Below, piece by piece: positions 1 through 7,375 of a stretch of 64,000 nt of DNA. The position numbers and the translations under genes were made by a program. Numbering within the stretch: the stretch's first letter is position 1; every line of letters begins with the position of its first letter. Source of the DNA: Erythrobacter fulvus (GTDB lineage Bacteria; Pseudomonadota; Alphaproteobacteria; Sphingomonadales; Sphingomonadaceae); NCBI RefSeq assembly GCF_028595285.1, contig NZ_JAQQXQ010000009.1, positions 56,447 through 120,446 on the forward strand, written 5' to 3'. Under the pieces are notes generated by a model that was not told where the DNA came from, searched no databases, and saw only the letters and a program-made list of their open reading frames with translations.

Positions 1-1015
1 GCTCGAGCGTCACTTCGTCGCCCGCCTCGATGTAGATGCGGCCGGTGCTTTCATCGATCATGTCGCGCGCGGCATAGCGGCTGACGACTTCTTCAGTCGG
101 CAGCAGCAATTCGGCAAGACCGTCCTTGGCAGCCTTGTTGGCGGCACGCGGGCTGATCTTGGTGCCGGCGGGGAAGACTTCCTCGCCGGTCTTGGCGTCG
201 ATCAGCGCAAAAGTCGGCTTGGCACCGCGCCACTGCTCAGCCACGAACGGGATCTTCCACCCGTCCTTCGCGCGTTCCCACACAACAGTGTTGTAGAAGT
301 GGTGGAGGATGTCCTCTGCATCGAGGCCCAGCGCGTAAAGCAACGCAGTAACCGGCAGCTTGCGCTTACGGTCGATACGGACGTTGACGATGTCCTTGGC
401 GTCGAACTCGAAGTCCAGCCACGAGCCGCGGTAGGGGATCACGCGCGCGGCGAACAGCAGCTTGCCCGAAGAGTGGGTCTTGCCACGGTCATGGTCGAAC
501 AACACACCCGGCGAACGGTGCATCTGCGAGACGATCACGCGCTCGGTGCCGTTGATGATGAAGGTGCCGTTCTCGGTCATGAGCGGCATGTCGCCCATGT
601 ACACGTCCTGCTCCTTGATATCGAGCACGGAGCGGGTTTCGGTTTCCTGGTCCACTTCGAACACGATGAGGCGCAGCGTCACCTTCATCGGCGCAGCATA
701 GGTGATGCCGCGCTGACGGCACTCGGTGGTGTCGTACTTGGGCTCTTCGAGTTCGTAGTGCACGAAATCGAGTTCGGCGGTGCCGGCGAAGTCGCGGATC
801 GGAAACACCGAGCGCAAGGTCTTCTCGAGGCCCGAGACATAGCCCGTGGTCTTGTCCGAACGCAGGAACTGCTCGTAGCTTTCGCGCTGAACCTCGATCA
901 GGTTCGGCATCTGGACGACTTCGTGGATGTCGCCGAAGATCTTGCGGATACGCTTCTTAGCGGTGCCCTGCGCCTTGCGGCTGCGGGTGACGGGCGGCTT
1001 CGCCTTGGTTGCCAT
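1..1015 (-). CDS. rpoB: RNA polymerase beta subunit, N-terminal part (cut by window edge)
   Basis: This is the catalytic beta subunit of DNA-dependent RNA polymerase. About 338 codons are present, starting at the ATG at 1015 and running off the left edge. The protein begins MATKAKPPV and shows the typical beta N-terminal segments: the YEQFLR region, the [18 protein letters not shown] stretch, and [14 protein letters not shown] of the protrusion/lobe region. The stretch carries no stop. A sigma70-like promoter lies about 230 nt upstream (1246-1273), so the gene has its own transcription start. rpoC would be expected to the left of the window. rplJ-rplL are 4 kb away and point the other way, unlike the usual contiguous arrangement. 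Confidence 0.97.
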   Translation of the reverse strand, partial: MATKAKPPVTRSRKAQGTAKKRIRKIFGDIHEVVQMPNLIEVQRESYEQFLRSDKTTGYVSGLEKTLRSVFPIRDFAGTAELDFVHYELEEPKYDTTECRQRGITYAAPMKVTLRLIVFEVDQETETRSVLDIKEQDVYMGDMPLMTENGTFIINGTERVIVSQMHRSPGVLFDHDRGKTHSSGKLLFAARVIPYRGSWLDFEFDAKDIVNVRIDRKRKLPVTALLYALGLDAEDILHHFYNTVVWERAKDGWKIPFVAEQWRGAKPTFALIDAKTGEEVFPAGTKISPRAANKAAKDGLAELLLPTEEVVSRYAARDMIDESTGRIYIEAGDEVTLE

Positions 1016-1245
1016 GGAGACTTGGGCCTCTTCGTTGTGCGCAGGCATGCCGATCGTGGCTGCCGCGCCGGATAAAACTGTCCTCGAGGGCGGTATTCCC
1101 GGAACGCAAAAAACGACTGCACGGGCAACACCAAACGGTGCCGCCCAGCAGCCTGTTACATACGTCCCACGGAATAACCGGGTTTCCTTCCATCTGCGCA
1201 CCCCCGCGAAAGGCACGCATTGCTCGAAACCGTCGGTAGAGGGCG

Positions 1246-1273
1246 CATATAGGCGGCCTTGTGCTTGAGTCAA
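1246..1273 (-). promoter_or_regulatory. Probable rpoB promoter (TTGACT-N16-TATATG)
   Basis: On the minus strand the sequence reads TTGACT, 16 bases, then TATATG, a good match to a sigma70 -35/-10 pair. It lies about 230 nt upstream of the rpoB ATG and would give a leader of about 225 nt. It points away from the methyltransferase gene that starts at 1369. The function is inferred from the motif and its position. Confidence 0.55.
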
Positions 1274-1368
1274 TCGGCAAGCACATCGGTGGACGTGCGC
1301 GAACTATTCCCTATGTCGCGCTCGCGTGCCATTGGACGATCAGTTCCAAGGGGGCCAAGGCAAGGACA

Positions 1369-2424
1369 ATGACCAAATCTACGGGTGCCGATGTATTCGA
1401 CCGGCCGGAGATCTTCCTGTCGCTTGCCGTTTCGCTGCTCGACCAGAACAAGGTAGCGGCGGCCGAGGAGCTGATTGCCGACACGCTGGCGCGCCACCCG
1501 GGCGATCCGCTTTACGAAAACGTCGCACGCATCATCCGCACCCGCAAGCTGCCGAGCTGGCACGCCTCGATGCTGCGCGATGGGCCGCGCAATGCCGCCT
1601 ATCGGGCGGCGATCGAAGCCGTCGCAGAAGACCGGGTCGTCCTCGACATCGGAACCGGCTCGGGATTGCTGGCAATGATGGCGGCCCGCGCCGGCGCGAA
1701 ACGGGTAATCGCCTGCGAGGCCAATCCGCTGGTTGCCGAAACAGCGCGCCGGATAATCGCGGCCAACGGATTCGCGGATGTGATTACCATCCACGCCTGC
1801 CATTCGACCAAGCTGACGCGCGACATGATAGGCGATGCCGGGGCTGAAGTGGTGGTGTCCGAAATCTTCGCCGCCGATCTCGTCGGTGAAGGCGTGTTGC
1901 CCGCCCTCGAGCACGCACGGCAAGAACTTTGCGCACCGGACGCGTTGTTCGTTCCCGAAGCTGCCTGCCTGCGGGTTGCGCTTGTAGAACTGGCCAAAAT
2001 GGAGGCCACACCGCGCATGGTCGAAGGCTTCGATCTGGGCGAATTCCTGCCGCTTTATTCGAACACCGATTTTATCGACCCTGCCAGCACGAAATTTGCC
2101 TTGCGCAGCCAGCCTGTCGATCTGGCGTTGCTGAACTGGAACATCCCCTCGCCGGTCCCGGTCACCGGTCACGCCGCCGCCAGCGTGACGGCCTCCGGCG
2201 GCACGATCAATGCCGTGGCCCAGTGGCTCAAGATCGATTTCGGTAACGGCGTGGCCTACGAGAATCCGCCTGGCGGAGATGCCGCGGCACACTGGTATCC
2301 GATCACCTATCTTCTACCGAGCTCCCTGCAAACCGAACCGGGCGAGACATTGGAGGTAGAGGCCTTCTATCACGCAGCCACCCTCCAAGTCTGGGCAAAC
2401 CAAGCCAGGCAAACATCCGGCTAG
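1369..2424 (+). CDS. Protein arginine methyltransferase-like SAM-dependent methyltransferase
   Basis: This is a 351-aa class I SAM-dependent methyltransferase resembling protein arginine methyltransferases. A helical N-terminus (residues about 15-55) is followed by a PRMT-like segment (SWHASMLRDGPRNAAYRAAI, about 63-82). The SAM-binding motif DIGTGSG is at 93-99 and an acidic ribose-binding residue follows in ACEAN. The segment SEIFAADLVGE (164-174) has the two glutamates spaced as in the PRMT double-E loop. A C-terminal HWYP resembles the THW loop. The start at 1369 is chosen because AAGGACA precedes it; an in-frame start at 1261 would put coding sequence over the rpoB promoter. The substrate is unknown. 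It appears to be a single-gene unit. Confidence 0.75.
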   Translation: MTKSTGADVFDRPEIFLSLAVSLLDQNKVAAAEELIADTLARHPGDPLYENVARIIRTRKLPSWHASMLRDGPRNAAYRAAIEAVAEDRVVLDIGTGSGLLAMMAARAGAKRVIACEANPLVAETARRIIAANGFADVITIHACHSTKLTRDMIGDAGAEVVVSEIFAADLVGEGVLPALEHARQELCAPDALFVPEAACLRVALVELAKMEATPRMVEGFDLGEFLPLYSNTDFIDPASTKFALRSQPVDLALLNWNIPSPVPVTGHAAASVTASGGTINAVAQWLKIDFGNGVAYENPPGGDAAAHWYPITYLLPSSLQTEPGETLEVEAFYHAATLQVWANQARQTSG

Positions 2425-2466
2425 GCTGCCCTACGGCGATCATTTTTCGAAAAACAACCTGCTACA

Positions 2467-2517
2467 TATCGTTTTTCAATATTATTGATTGACGATAAGC
2501 CGAATCGGCAGTAGACG
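2467..2517 (+). promoter_or_regulatory. Imperfect palindromic operator and promoter of the DUF2975/XRE unit
   Basis: A 31-bp imperfect inverted repeat at 2467-2497 has arms TATCGTTTTTCAATA and TTATTGATTGACGATA. It overlaps a possible -35 (TTGACG, 2489-2494) that is followed after 17 bases by TAGACG (2512-2517). It sits just upstream of a 45-codon ORF, a DUF2975 gene and an XRE regulator, so autoregulation by that XRE protein is a reasonable inference. The base composition is notably AT-rich compared with the surroundings. Confidence 0.45.
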
Positions 2518-2558
2518 CTCCTTATCGAATACCAATATGTCGATTAAAGGAGAACGAT

Positions 2559-2696
2559 ATGACCCGCTATGCCAACCATGCTTTCGCCGCCGTATTCGCC
2601 TTTGCCCTGACGCTCGGATCAATCGGCGCGATTGTCACCGTGCCCCCGGCGCAGGCAGAAGCCCTCGCCACATTTGCTCTGCCAGAAGTCGCCTGA
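2559..2696 (+). CDS. Small secreted peptide (45 aa), unknown function
   Basis: This short ORF has a strong ribosome binding site (AAAGGAGAA, 5 nt before the ATG). It encodes a 45-aa product starting MTRYANHAFAAVFAF. A hydrophobic core (residues about 8-27) is followed by a PPAQA-like signal peptidase site near residue 33, leaving only about a dozen mature residues. It lies 62 nt upstream of the DUF2975 gene and is probably cotranscribed with it. No function is recognised. It could be a tiny exported peptide or a membrane-anchored leader for the unit. Real coding is supported by the SD sequence and the clean signal-peptide layout. Confidence 0.6.
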   Translation: MTRYANHAFAAVFAFALTLGSIGAIVTVPPAQAEALATFALPEVA

Positions 2697-2754
2697 TCAG
2701 GCTTCGGCCAGACAAAAAAGCCGAGGCCCAGCCACCGCAAAAGGGTGAAGCGCA

Positions 2755-3312
2755 ATGACCGACAAACCGAACGATATTCTTCTGCTGGCAGGCAAAGTCC
2801 TGACCATTCTCATGCAAGGCTTCATGGCCTTTGCAGCACTCACTCTAGTCATCACTGGCCCTTTGGTGGTGGTGATGTCCGACACGATCAATGCCGAAAT
2901 GGTGGCTGAATACGGATCAACGGTCGCGCCGATGCCAGTATCGGCAATTCTGGGGCTTTTCGCATGTGCGCTTGTGGCGGTTGCGCTGGTCTTTTTCTTT
3001 TTCGGAAAATTGCGCGCCATCATTTCCACAGTCGCCGAGGGCGAACCGTTTCTACCCGACAATGCTGATCGATTGAACGCCATGGCGTGGCTGCTGGCAG
3101 CCCTTCAGGTCGCCAAGGTTGTGCTCGGCGCGGCGGCTGTACCGGTCGCAACGTGGGCTTCGGCGCTCAAATCTGAAGATTTGCATATCAGCACCGATTT
3201 CTCCTCCGGCTTTGACCTAACGTCGATATTGATGGTGGTCGTCCTGTTCATCCTCGCCCGCGTGTTCCGTCATGGCGCAGCGATGCGCGAAGATCTGGAA
3301 GGGACCGTGTGA
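2755..3312 (+). CDS. DUF2975 family membrane protein
   Basis: This is a 185-aa integral membrane protein with about four transmembrane segments: residues 15-45, 62-85, 108-130 and 148-168. The loop GEPFLPDNADRLNAMAWLL is characteristic of the DUF2975 family. Its stop overlaps the next start by one base (TGATG), so translation is probably coupled to the XRE regulator. This pairing of a DUF2975 protein with a YozG-like XRE regulator is common in bacteria, but the role of the unit is not established. It acts in the cytoplasmic membrane. Confidence 0.8.
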   Translation: MTDKPNDILLLAGKVLTILMQGFMAFAALTLVITGPLVVVMSDTINAEMVAEYGSTVAPMPVSAILGLFACALVAVALVFFFFGKLRAIISTVAEGEPFLPDNADRLNAMAWLLAALQVAKVVLGAAAVPVATWASALKSEDLHISTDFSSGFDLTSILMVVVLFILARVFRHGAAMREDLEGTV

Positions 3313-3548
3313 TGCCACCGATCAACGACGATCTCGAAGGAGCCCGCATCATGGTGAAGCTCGACGATCTGCTCTACGCCCGCCGCATGACGCTGACCGA
3401 ACTGGCCGAGCGGGTCGGCCTCACCCTCGCCAACTTGTCGATCCTCAAGACCGGAAAAGCCAAGGCGATCCGGTTCTCCACCCTCGCCGCGATCTGCCGC
3501 GAGCTGGATTGCCAGCCGGGCGATCTGCTCGCCTACGAGACCGACTGA
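3312..3548 (+). CDS. XRE/Cro-type (YozG-like) helix-turn-helix regulator
   Basis: This is a small DNA-binding regulator of 78 aa from the ATG at 3312 that overlaps the DUF2975 stop. A second start at 3351 (MVKLDD) has a better SD (GAAGGAG, 8 nt upstream) and would give 65 aa, so the true start is uncertain. The HTH is LTELAERVGLTLANLSILKTGKA, followed by IRFSTLAAICRELDCQPGDLL, a signature of the YozG-like group. It probably controls its own operon through the palindrome at 2467-2497 (inference). Confidence 0.85.
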   Translation: MPPINDDLEGARIMVKLDDLLYARRMTLTELAERVGLTLANLSILKTGKAKAIRFSTLAAICRELDCQPGDLLAYETD

Positions 3549-3559
3549 CGCGGCCTCCC

Positions 3560-3589
3560 GGCCCGCCGCCACCCGATAGGCGGCGGGCC
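3560..3589 (+). terminator. GC-rich hairpin after the XRE gene
   Basis: A perfect 11-bp stem (GGCCCGCCGCC with its complement) has an 8-nt loop and lies 11 nt after the XRE stop. No T-run follows, so termination may be weak or the hairpin may only protect the 3' end. Confidence 0.4.
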
Positions 3590-3622
3590 AACCCATTTCC
3601 TCGAAAATTACTGGAGAATGTC

Positions 3623-4675
3623 ATGGTCCGCTGGATCACCCTTTTGTGCGCCCTGCTTCTGGGCGCATTTCAAGCCCAGGCCGCTCAAACCAGTGCCGCA
3701 CCTCTGCCTGAACGCGTCCTTCTGGTTGTCAGCAGTCACGGCCGCGACGCGGGCAAAACCCAGCCCGGCTTCGAAATGGATGAATTGTCGCAAGCGTGGC
3801 TGGTACTGCGCGCCAACGGATTTGCGGTCGACATCGCCAGCCCCGCCGGCGGGCCCGTCGTCGCTGACGAGCACGATCCGGGCAAGCCTTACAACGCCGC
3901 CTTTGCTGCCGATGCCGAGGCGCAGCGCAAGCTGGCCGCCACCTTGCCACTGTCTCCGGCGATGGCCGGGCAATACAGCGCGATCATGGTGATCGGCGGC
4001 AAGGGCGCGATGTTTGATCTGCCTTTCAGCCAGGTGCTGCAATCTCTACTCAAGCAGACCGAGGCGCGCGGCGGCGTGGTCGCGGCGGTGTGTCACGGCC
4101 CGGCCGTATTCGCCCGCATCCGCAATGCCGATGGTTCGGCCTGGATTCAGGGCCGCCGTCTCACCGGCTTTACCGACGAAGAGGAAGCCTTGTTCGGCAA
4201 GACATGGGTTCCACACTTCCCGTTTCTTCTCGAAAGCGAGCTGCGCAGGCTTGGCGCCGAAGTGACCGAAGCGCCGATAATGCTGCCCCATGTTGCAATC
4301 GACGGGAGGGTGGTGACCGGCCAGAATCCCTTTTCCGTGGCCGCCGCTGCCGATGCCGTGGTCGCGGCGCTCGGAAGAACACCGCTTGCCCGCAACCTCT
4401 GGCCGGACGAACGCAGCCTTGCCCTTGTCGCGCTTACCGTTGCGGGCGATACCGCCCCCCTTGCCGCTGCGCTGGAACAGGGCAGCGCTGACATTGATGC
4501 GCCGCTGGTCGCGATCTGGGGCTATTACCGCGCGCTTCAGGCCGGGGATGATCCCGCAATGCTCGCTCCGGCGCTGAAGGTCATGGAGCTGGCCCGGCCG
4601 CATTTTCCCGAGCCCCAGCTCGATGCGGCGATGGCCGAGGCACGCGCAGTGCTGGCCCGCCAACAGCGCCCTTGA
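3623..4675 (+). CDS. Secreted DJ-1/PfpI family protein (Hsp31-like), C-terminally extended
   Basis: This is a 350-aa protein of the DJ-1/PfpI (class I glutamine amidotransferase-like) superfamily. An N-terminal signal peptide ends near QAQA (residue about 20), so the protein should be periplasmic. The conserved acidic residue is in GFEMDEL (E51) and the nucleophile elbow is AAVCHGPA with C157. The layout matches Hsp31-like glyoxalase/chaperone proteins. About 110 residues follow the core domain (from residue about 240), forming an Ala-rich helical extension of unknown role. The start at 3623 has the SD CTGGAGAA upstream. Whether it is a glyoxalase, peptidase or chaperone cannot be decided from sequence. 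Confidence 0.8.
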   Translation: MVRWITLLCALLLGAFQAQAAQTSAAPLPERVLLVVSSHGRDAGKTQPGFEMDELSQAWLVLRANGFAVDIASPAGGPVVADEHDPGKPYNAAFAADAEAQRKLAATLPLSPAMAGQYSAIMVIGGKGAMFDLPFSQVLQSLLKQTEARGGVVAAVCHGPAVFARIRNADGSAWIQGRRLTGFTDEEEALFGKTWVPHFPFLLESELRRLGAEVTEAPIMLPHVAIDGRVVTGQNPFSVAAAADAVVAALGRTPLARNLWPDERSLALVALTVAGDTAPLAAALEQGSADIDAPLVAIWGYYRALQAGDDPAMLAPALKVMELARPHFPEPQLDAAMAEARAVLARQQRP

Positions 4676-4695
4676 CTTCCAAGCCATTTCCCCTA

Positions 4696-4721
4696 GAGGC
4701 CCGCGCTGACCCGCGGGCCTC
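4696..4721 (+). terminator. Hairpin between the DJ-1-like gene and the rplJ leader
   Basis: A perfect 10-bp stem GAGGCCCGCG/CGCGGGCCTC with a 6-nt loop lies 21 nt after the DJ-1-like stop. The downstream sequence is only weakly T-rich. It could terminate the upstream gene or be part of the ribosomal leader. Confidence 0.4.
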
Positions 4722-4976
4722 GTGCCTTGTGCGGTCATCCGTCCGAGACAGTTGGTGAAGGCAATACGGCCTTCTTAATGTCCAGCCTAGACGGGGAAAC
4801 GAGATTTATCGGACAGCCGCATTGCGGTCTGGCCCGAGCGTGCCTGATGGCACACCCTCCTTCCCTATCGACGGACTCGCCCGTGTTCGGAGCCTTCGCG
4901 GCACCGTGCATGGACAAACGTAGCCGGTCGCCCGGGAGAGCCATTTCCCGTGCGATCACATGTGAAGGAGTATGGC
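4722..4976 (+). promoter_or_regulatory. Leader upstream of rplJ, probably the L10 autoregulatory region
   Basis: About 250 nt without a gene lie directly before rplJ. The region contains several short inverted repeats (for example GAAGGC/GCCTTC near 4757-4774) and ends in the SD GAAGGAG. In bacteria the rplJL leader usually binds the L10-L12 complex to control translation. The position and structured look fit that role, but I cannot match the motif base by base. Confidence 0.4.
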
Positions 4977-5492
4977 ATGGATCGTTCGCAGAAAGCCGAC
5001 GCGGTTGCCCAGCTCAATGCGGTCTTTAACGAGGTCAGCGTGGTGGTCGTCACCCGCAACCTCGGCATGACGGTGGCCCAGTCCACCGACCTGCGGAACA
5101 AGATGCGCGACGCTGGTGCTTCCTACAAGGTTGCGAAGAACCGTCTCGCCAAGCTCGCGCTCAAGGACACCGACTATGTCGGGCTGGATGACATGCTCAC
5201 CGGCCCGGTCGGGCTGGCCTGGTCTGCTGACCCGGTCGCGGCTGCCAAGGCTGCTGTCGATTTCGCCAAGTCGAACGACAAGCTTGAAATCGTCGGCGGT
5301 TCGATGGGCGCGGTCGTGCTCGACGAAGCCGGGATCAAGGCGCTTGCCTCGATGCCGAGCCTCGACGAACTGCGCGGCAAGCTCGTGGGCCTGATCAACG
5401 CCCCGGCGACCAAGATCGCCCAGGTCGTTACCGCGCCCGCAGCCAAGGTCGCACGCGTGTTCGGCGCTTATGCCGCCAAGGACGCCGCTTAA
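4977..5492 (+). CDS. rplJ: 50S ribosomal protein L10
   Basis: This 171-aa protein anchors the L7/L12 stalk to the large ribosomal subunit. The start [10 protein letters not shown] at 4977 is preceded by GAAGGAG, making it better than the upstream in-frame ATG at 4950. The conserved L10 segment [13 protein letters not shown] is present, as are the [18 protein letters not shown] region and the C-terminal Ala-rich helix that docks L12 dimers. rplL follows after 69 nt, so the pair form an operon. rpoB does not follow. Confidence 0.97.
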   Translation: MDRSQKADAVAQLNAVFNEVSVVVVTRNLGMTVAQSTDLRNKMRDAGASYKVAKNRLAKLALKDTDYVGLDDMLTGPVGLAWSADPVAAAKAAVDFAKSNDKLEIVGGSMGAVVLDEAGIKALASMPSLDELRGKLVGLINAPATKIAQVVTAPAAKVARVFGAYAAKDAA

Positions 5493-5561
5493 GAGACGCT
5501 TTTCGCCAGACGAAACAATCTGGGGCGCTTTTGCCCCGCCACAATTTTGGAGTGAACCATC

Positions 5562-5939
5562 ATGGCTGATATTGCCAAGCTTGTTGAAGAACTGTCGCAG
5601 CTGACCGTGCTTGAAGCTGCCGAACTCGCCAAGGCCCTCGAAGAAGCATGGGGCGTCAGCGCCGCTGCTGCGGTGGCTGTGGCTGCCGGTCCGGCTGCCG
5701 GCGGCGACGCCCCGGCTGCTGAAGAGCAGACCGAATTCGACGTGATCCTGACCGGCGACGGCGGCAAGAAGATCCAGGTCATCAAGGAAGTCCGTGCCAT
5801 CACCGGCCTCGGTCTGACCGAAGCCAAGGCGCTGGTCGAAGGTGCCCCGAAGGCGCTCAAGGAAGGCGTCAACAAGGCGGAAGCCGAAGAGATCAAGAAG
5901 AAGATCGAAGAAGCCGGCGGCACCGTCGAGCTCAAGTAA
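5562..5939 (+). CDS. rplL: 50S ribosomal protein L7/L12
   Basis: This 125-aa stalk protein recruits translational GTPases to the ribosome. The N-terminal dimerisation helices ([15 protein letters not shown]), an Ala/Pro-rich hinge (residues about 37-55) and the C-terminal domain with EKTEFDV-like and [12 protein letters not shown] segments are all present. It ends GGTVELK. A Rho-independent terminator follows 31 nt after the stop, ending the rplJL transcript here. Confidence 0.98.
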   Translation: MADIAKLVEELSQLTVLEAAELAKALEEAWGVSAAAAVAVAAGPAAGGDAPAAEEQTEFDVILTGDGGKKIQVIKEVRAITGLGLTEAKALVEGAPKALKEGVNKAEAEEIKKKIEEAGGTVELK

Positions 5940-5970
5940 GCCTTTCTCCGGCAACGCCGGAAAGGACAAG

Positions 5971-6001
5971 GAGGCGGCGCCAGCAATGGTGCCGCCTTTT
6001 T
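5971..6001 (+). terminator. Rho-independent terminator of rplJL
   Basis: The hairpin AGGCGGCGCC/GGTGCCGCCT is followed by a run of five T. A second small hairpin (CTCCGG/CCGGAA) lies just before it. Confidence 0.85.
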
Positions 6002-6175
6002 GCTGCCCAACGCTCCGACGCGGGCTGTTGCGTTAGCTTCAACACCAGCCGCCAAGGTGCGCGAAATTCAAGTGTCCTGTTAACAGACAATTCCGCTTCG
6101 CTGCGAGGAAGCTGCTTTACAGCTTGTTAATAAGGCCCAACATCGCGGCCCTACAGTAGCCGAGTCGCAACGACC

Positions 6176-6201
6176 GGAAAAACAAGGGGGACTAACCCCC
6201 T
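6176..6201 (-). terminator. Terminator of the minus-strand Pro/Ala-rich gene
   Basis: On the minus strand AGGGGG-TTAGT-CCCCCT is followed by TGTTTTTCC. It lies about 42 nt after the stop of the gene at 6243-7046 and supports transcription from that strand. Confidence 0.6.
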
Positions 6202-6242
6202 GCTGAACGAATTTGGTGAATGAGGGGGGAAAATGACGTTGG

Positions 6243-7046
6243 TCAAGGCGAGCTTGCGCGTGCCGCGGGCAAGGTCGGTTCAGGTGCAACCACCGGCACA
6301 ACCGGCAACGCGGCAACTGACACCGCGCCAAGGCCCGCAGACGTCAGCGGCTGTTCCGCCAGCGACACCGGCTTCGCAAGTTCTGCGGGTGCGGCTGCGA
6401 CGGGCGCACTGTCTGCCCGATCCTTCGCGGCGGTTACCGGGGACGGTGCATCTGCTTCACCAACGGCAATGGTCGATAGCGGGCGCGCCATCGACGCCGG
6501 CTCGGGAGTCCGCACCGGGAGGTCGGGCCGGAAACCATCAAGCGGAAGAGACGCTTTGGTCAAGGGGCCGGTAAAGACGGTCGGCGAGAGTTCCGTTTGC
6601 GGCAGGGACGGCCGGGAAGGCGCACTGCTCTGCCCCGCGGAGGGCGTGACGGATGGTGCTTGCGGTGCCGAAACTGCGGCGACCGCAGGCTGTTCCACCG
6701 AGGGTGCCGGAAAGGCGTTCGCGAAAGCGTGCAAAGGGCCAGCCGCCGACGATGGCGGCGCTGTGTTCAGATCGAACGCATCCGCGCCGCTCCTTGATGC
6801 CGGACGGGCGGGCAGAGCGATCAGCGGCGCAGCTTCGGGCGCGGAAAAAATCGGCAATCTTACAACCGATGCGGGTTCCCGCACCGCGGCAAGGCCAGAA
6901 CGGCCATCGGGCAGATCCCCTGCGCCCACCGAAAATTCGGGCAGGGCCAGTGCGGCGACCACCATCACGGTGCCGGGCAATGCACGCGACCACAGCATGC
7001 GGCTGGGCGTCATCGGCGTTTTCGCGCGCATCCCGAACGCCTCCAT
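6243..7046 (-). CDS. Pro/Ala-rich membrane-anchored protein of unknown function
   Basis: This 267-aa protein has a short cytoplasmic N-terminus and one hydrophobic segment (PGTVMVVAALALP, residues about 24-40). The rest is a Pro/Ala/Ser-rich low-complexity periplasmic tail. No catalytic domain is visible. The start is set at ATG 7046 with AAGGG upstream; a longer frame would need a TTG at 7175. Strand choice rests on the membrane anchor and the minus-strand terminator, because an overlapping plus-strand frame of similar length also exists. It might be a cell-wall-associated or stalk-like protein, but this is not shown. Confidence 0.55.
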   Translation of the reverse strand: MEAFGMRAKTPMTPSRMLWSRALPGTVMVVAALALPEFSVGAGDLPDGRSGLAAVREPASVVRLPIFSAPEAAPLIALPARPASRSGADAFDLNTAPPSSAAGPLHAFANAFPAPSVEQPAVAAVSAPQAPSVTPSAGQSSAPSRPSLPQTELSPTVFTGPLTKASLPLDGFRPDLPVRTPEPASMARPLSTIAVGEADAPSPVTAAKDRADSAPVAAAPAELAKPVSLAEQPLTSAGLGAVSVAALPVVPVVAPEPTLPAARASSP

Positions 7047-7110
7047 CGCCCGCCCTTGCGAAAGCGAGGACAGCGAATCTCCGGGCTGTTCGGATGCTGC
7101 TTGCGACAAT

Positions 7111-7117
7111 TGGTTAA
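7111..7117. promoter_or_regulatory. CtrA-type half-site between divergent genes
   Basis: TGGTTAA (reverse of TTAACCA) lies in the region between the Pro/Ala-rich gene and the MATE gene; a second TTAAC occurs at 7223-7227. CtrA recognises TTAA half-sites in alphaproteobacteria. A single half-site is weak evidence. Confidence 0.3.
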
Positions 7118-7375
7118 CCCCCAAGCGACCAAGTGTGGTGCAGCAAGGCGATTCGGAAAAGCAAAAACGGCGCAAAACCTAGGGTTCCACGGTTCGTTCC
7201 GATAAACCCTCCATGTCCAAAGGTTAACATCCTAGGCTACTAACTGTTCGGCAGGCCCCCCATGCGGAAACGTAAAGAGCGGGCGCAGAGGCTTATTCCC
7301 CTTTCACCGAATCGTCCGTGCCTCTATCGCCGCGGGCTCGCCTGCTGGCGGGCACGGAACCACCAAGCACCGACC

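Noticed and set aside
6220..7182. 320-codon plus-strand frame over the Pro/Ala-rich gene, and a shorter one at 6233-6574 with a good SD
   Set aside because: Composition lacks a recognisable fold; the minus strand has an anchor and a terminator. Kept as an ambiguity, not annotated.
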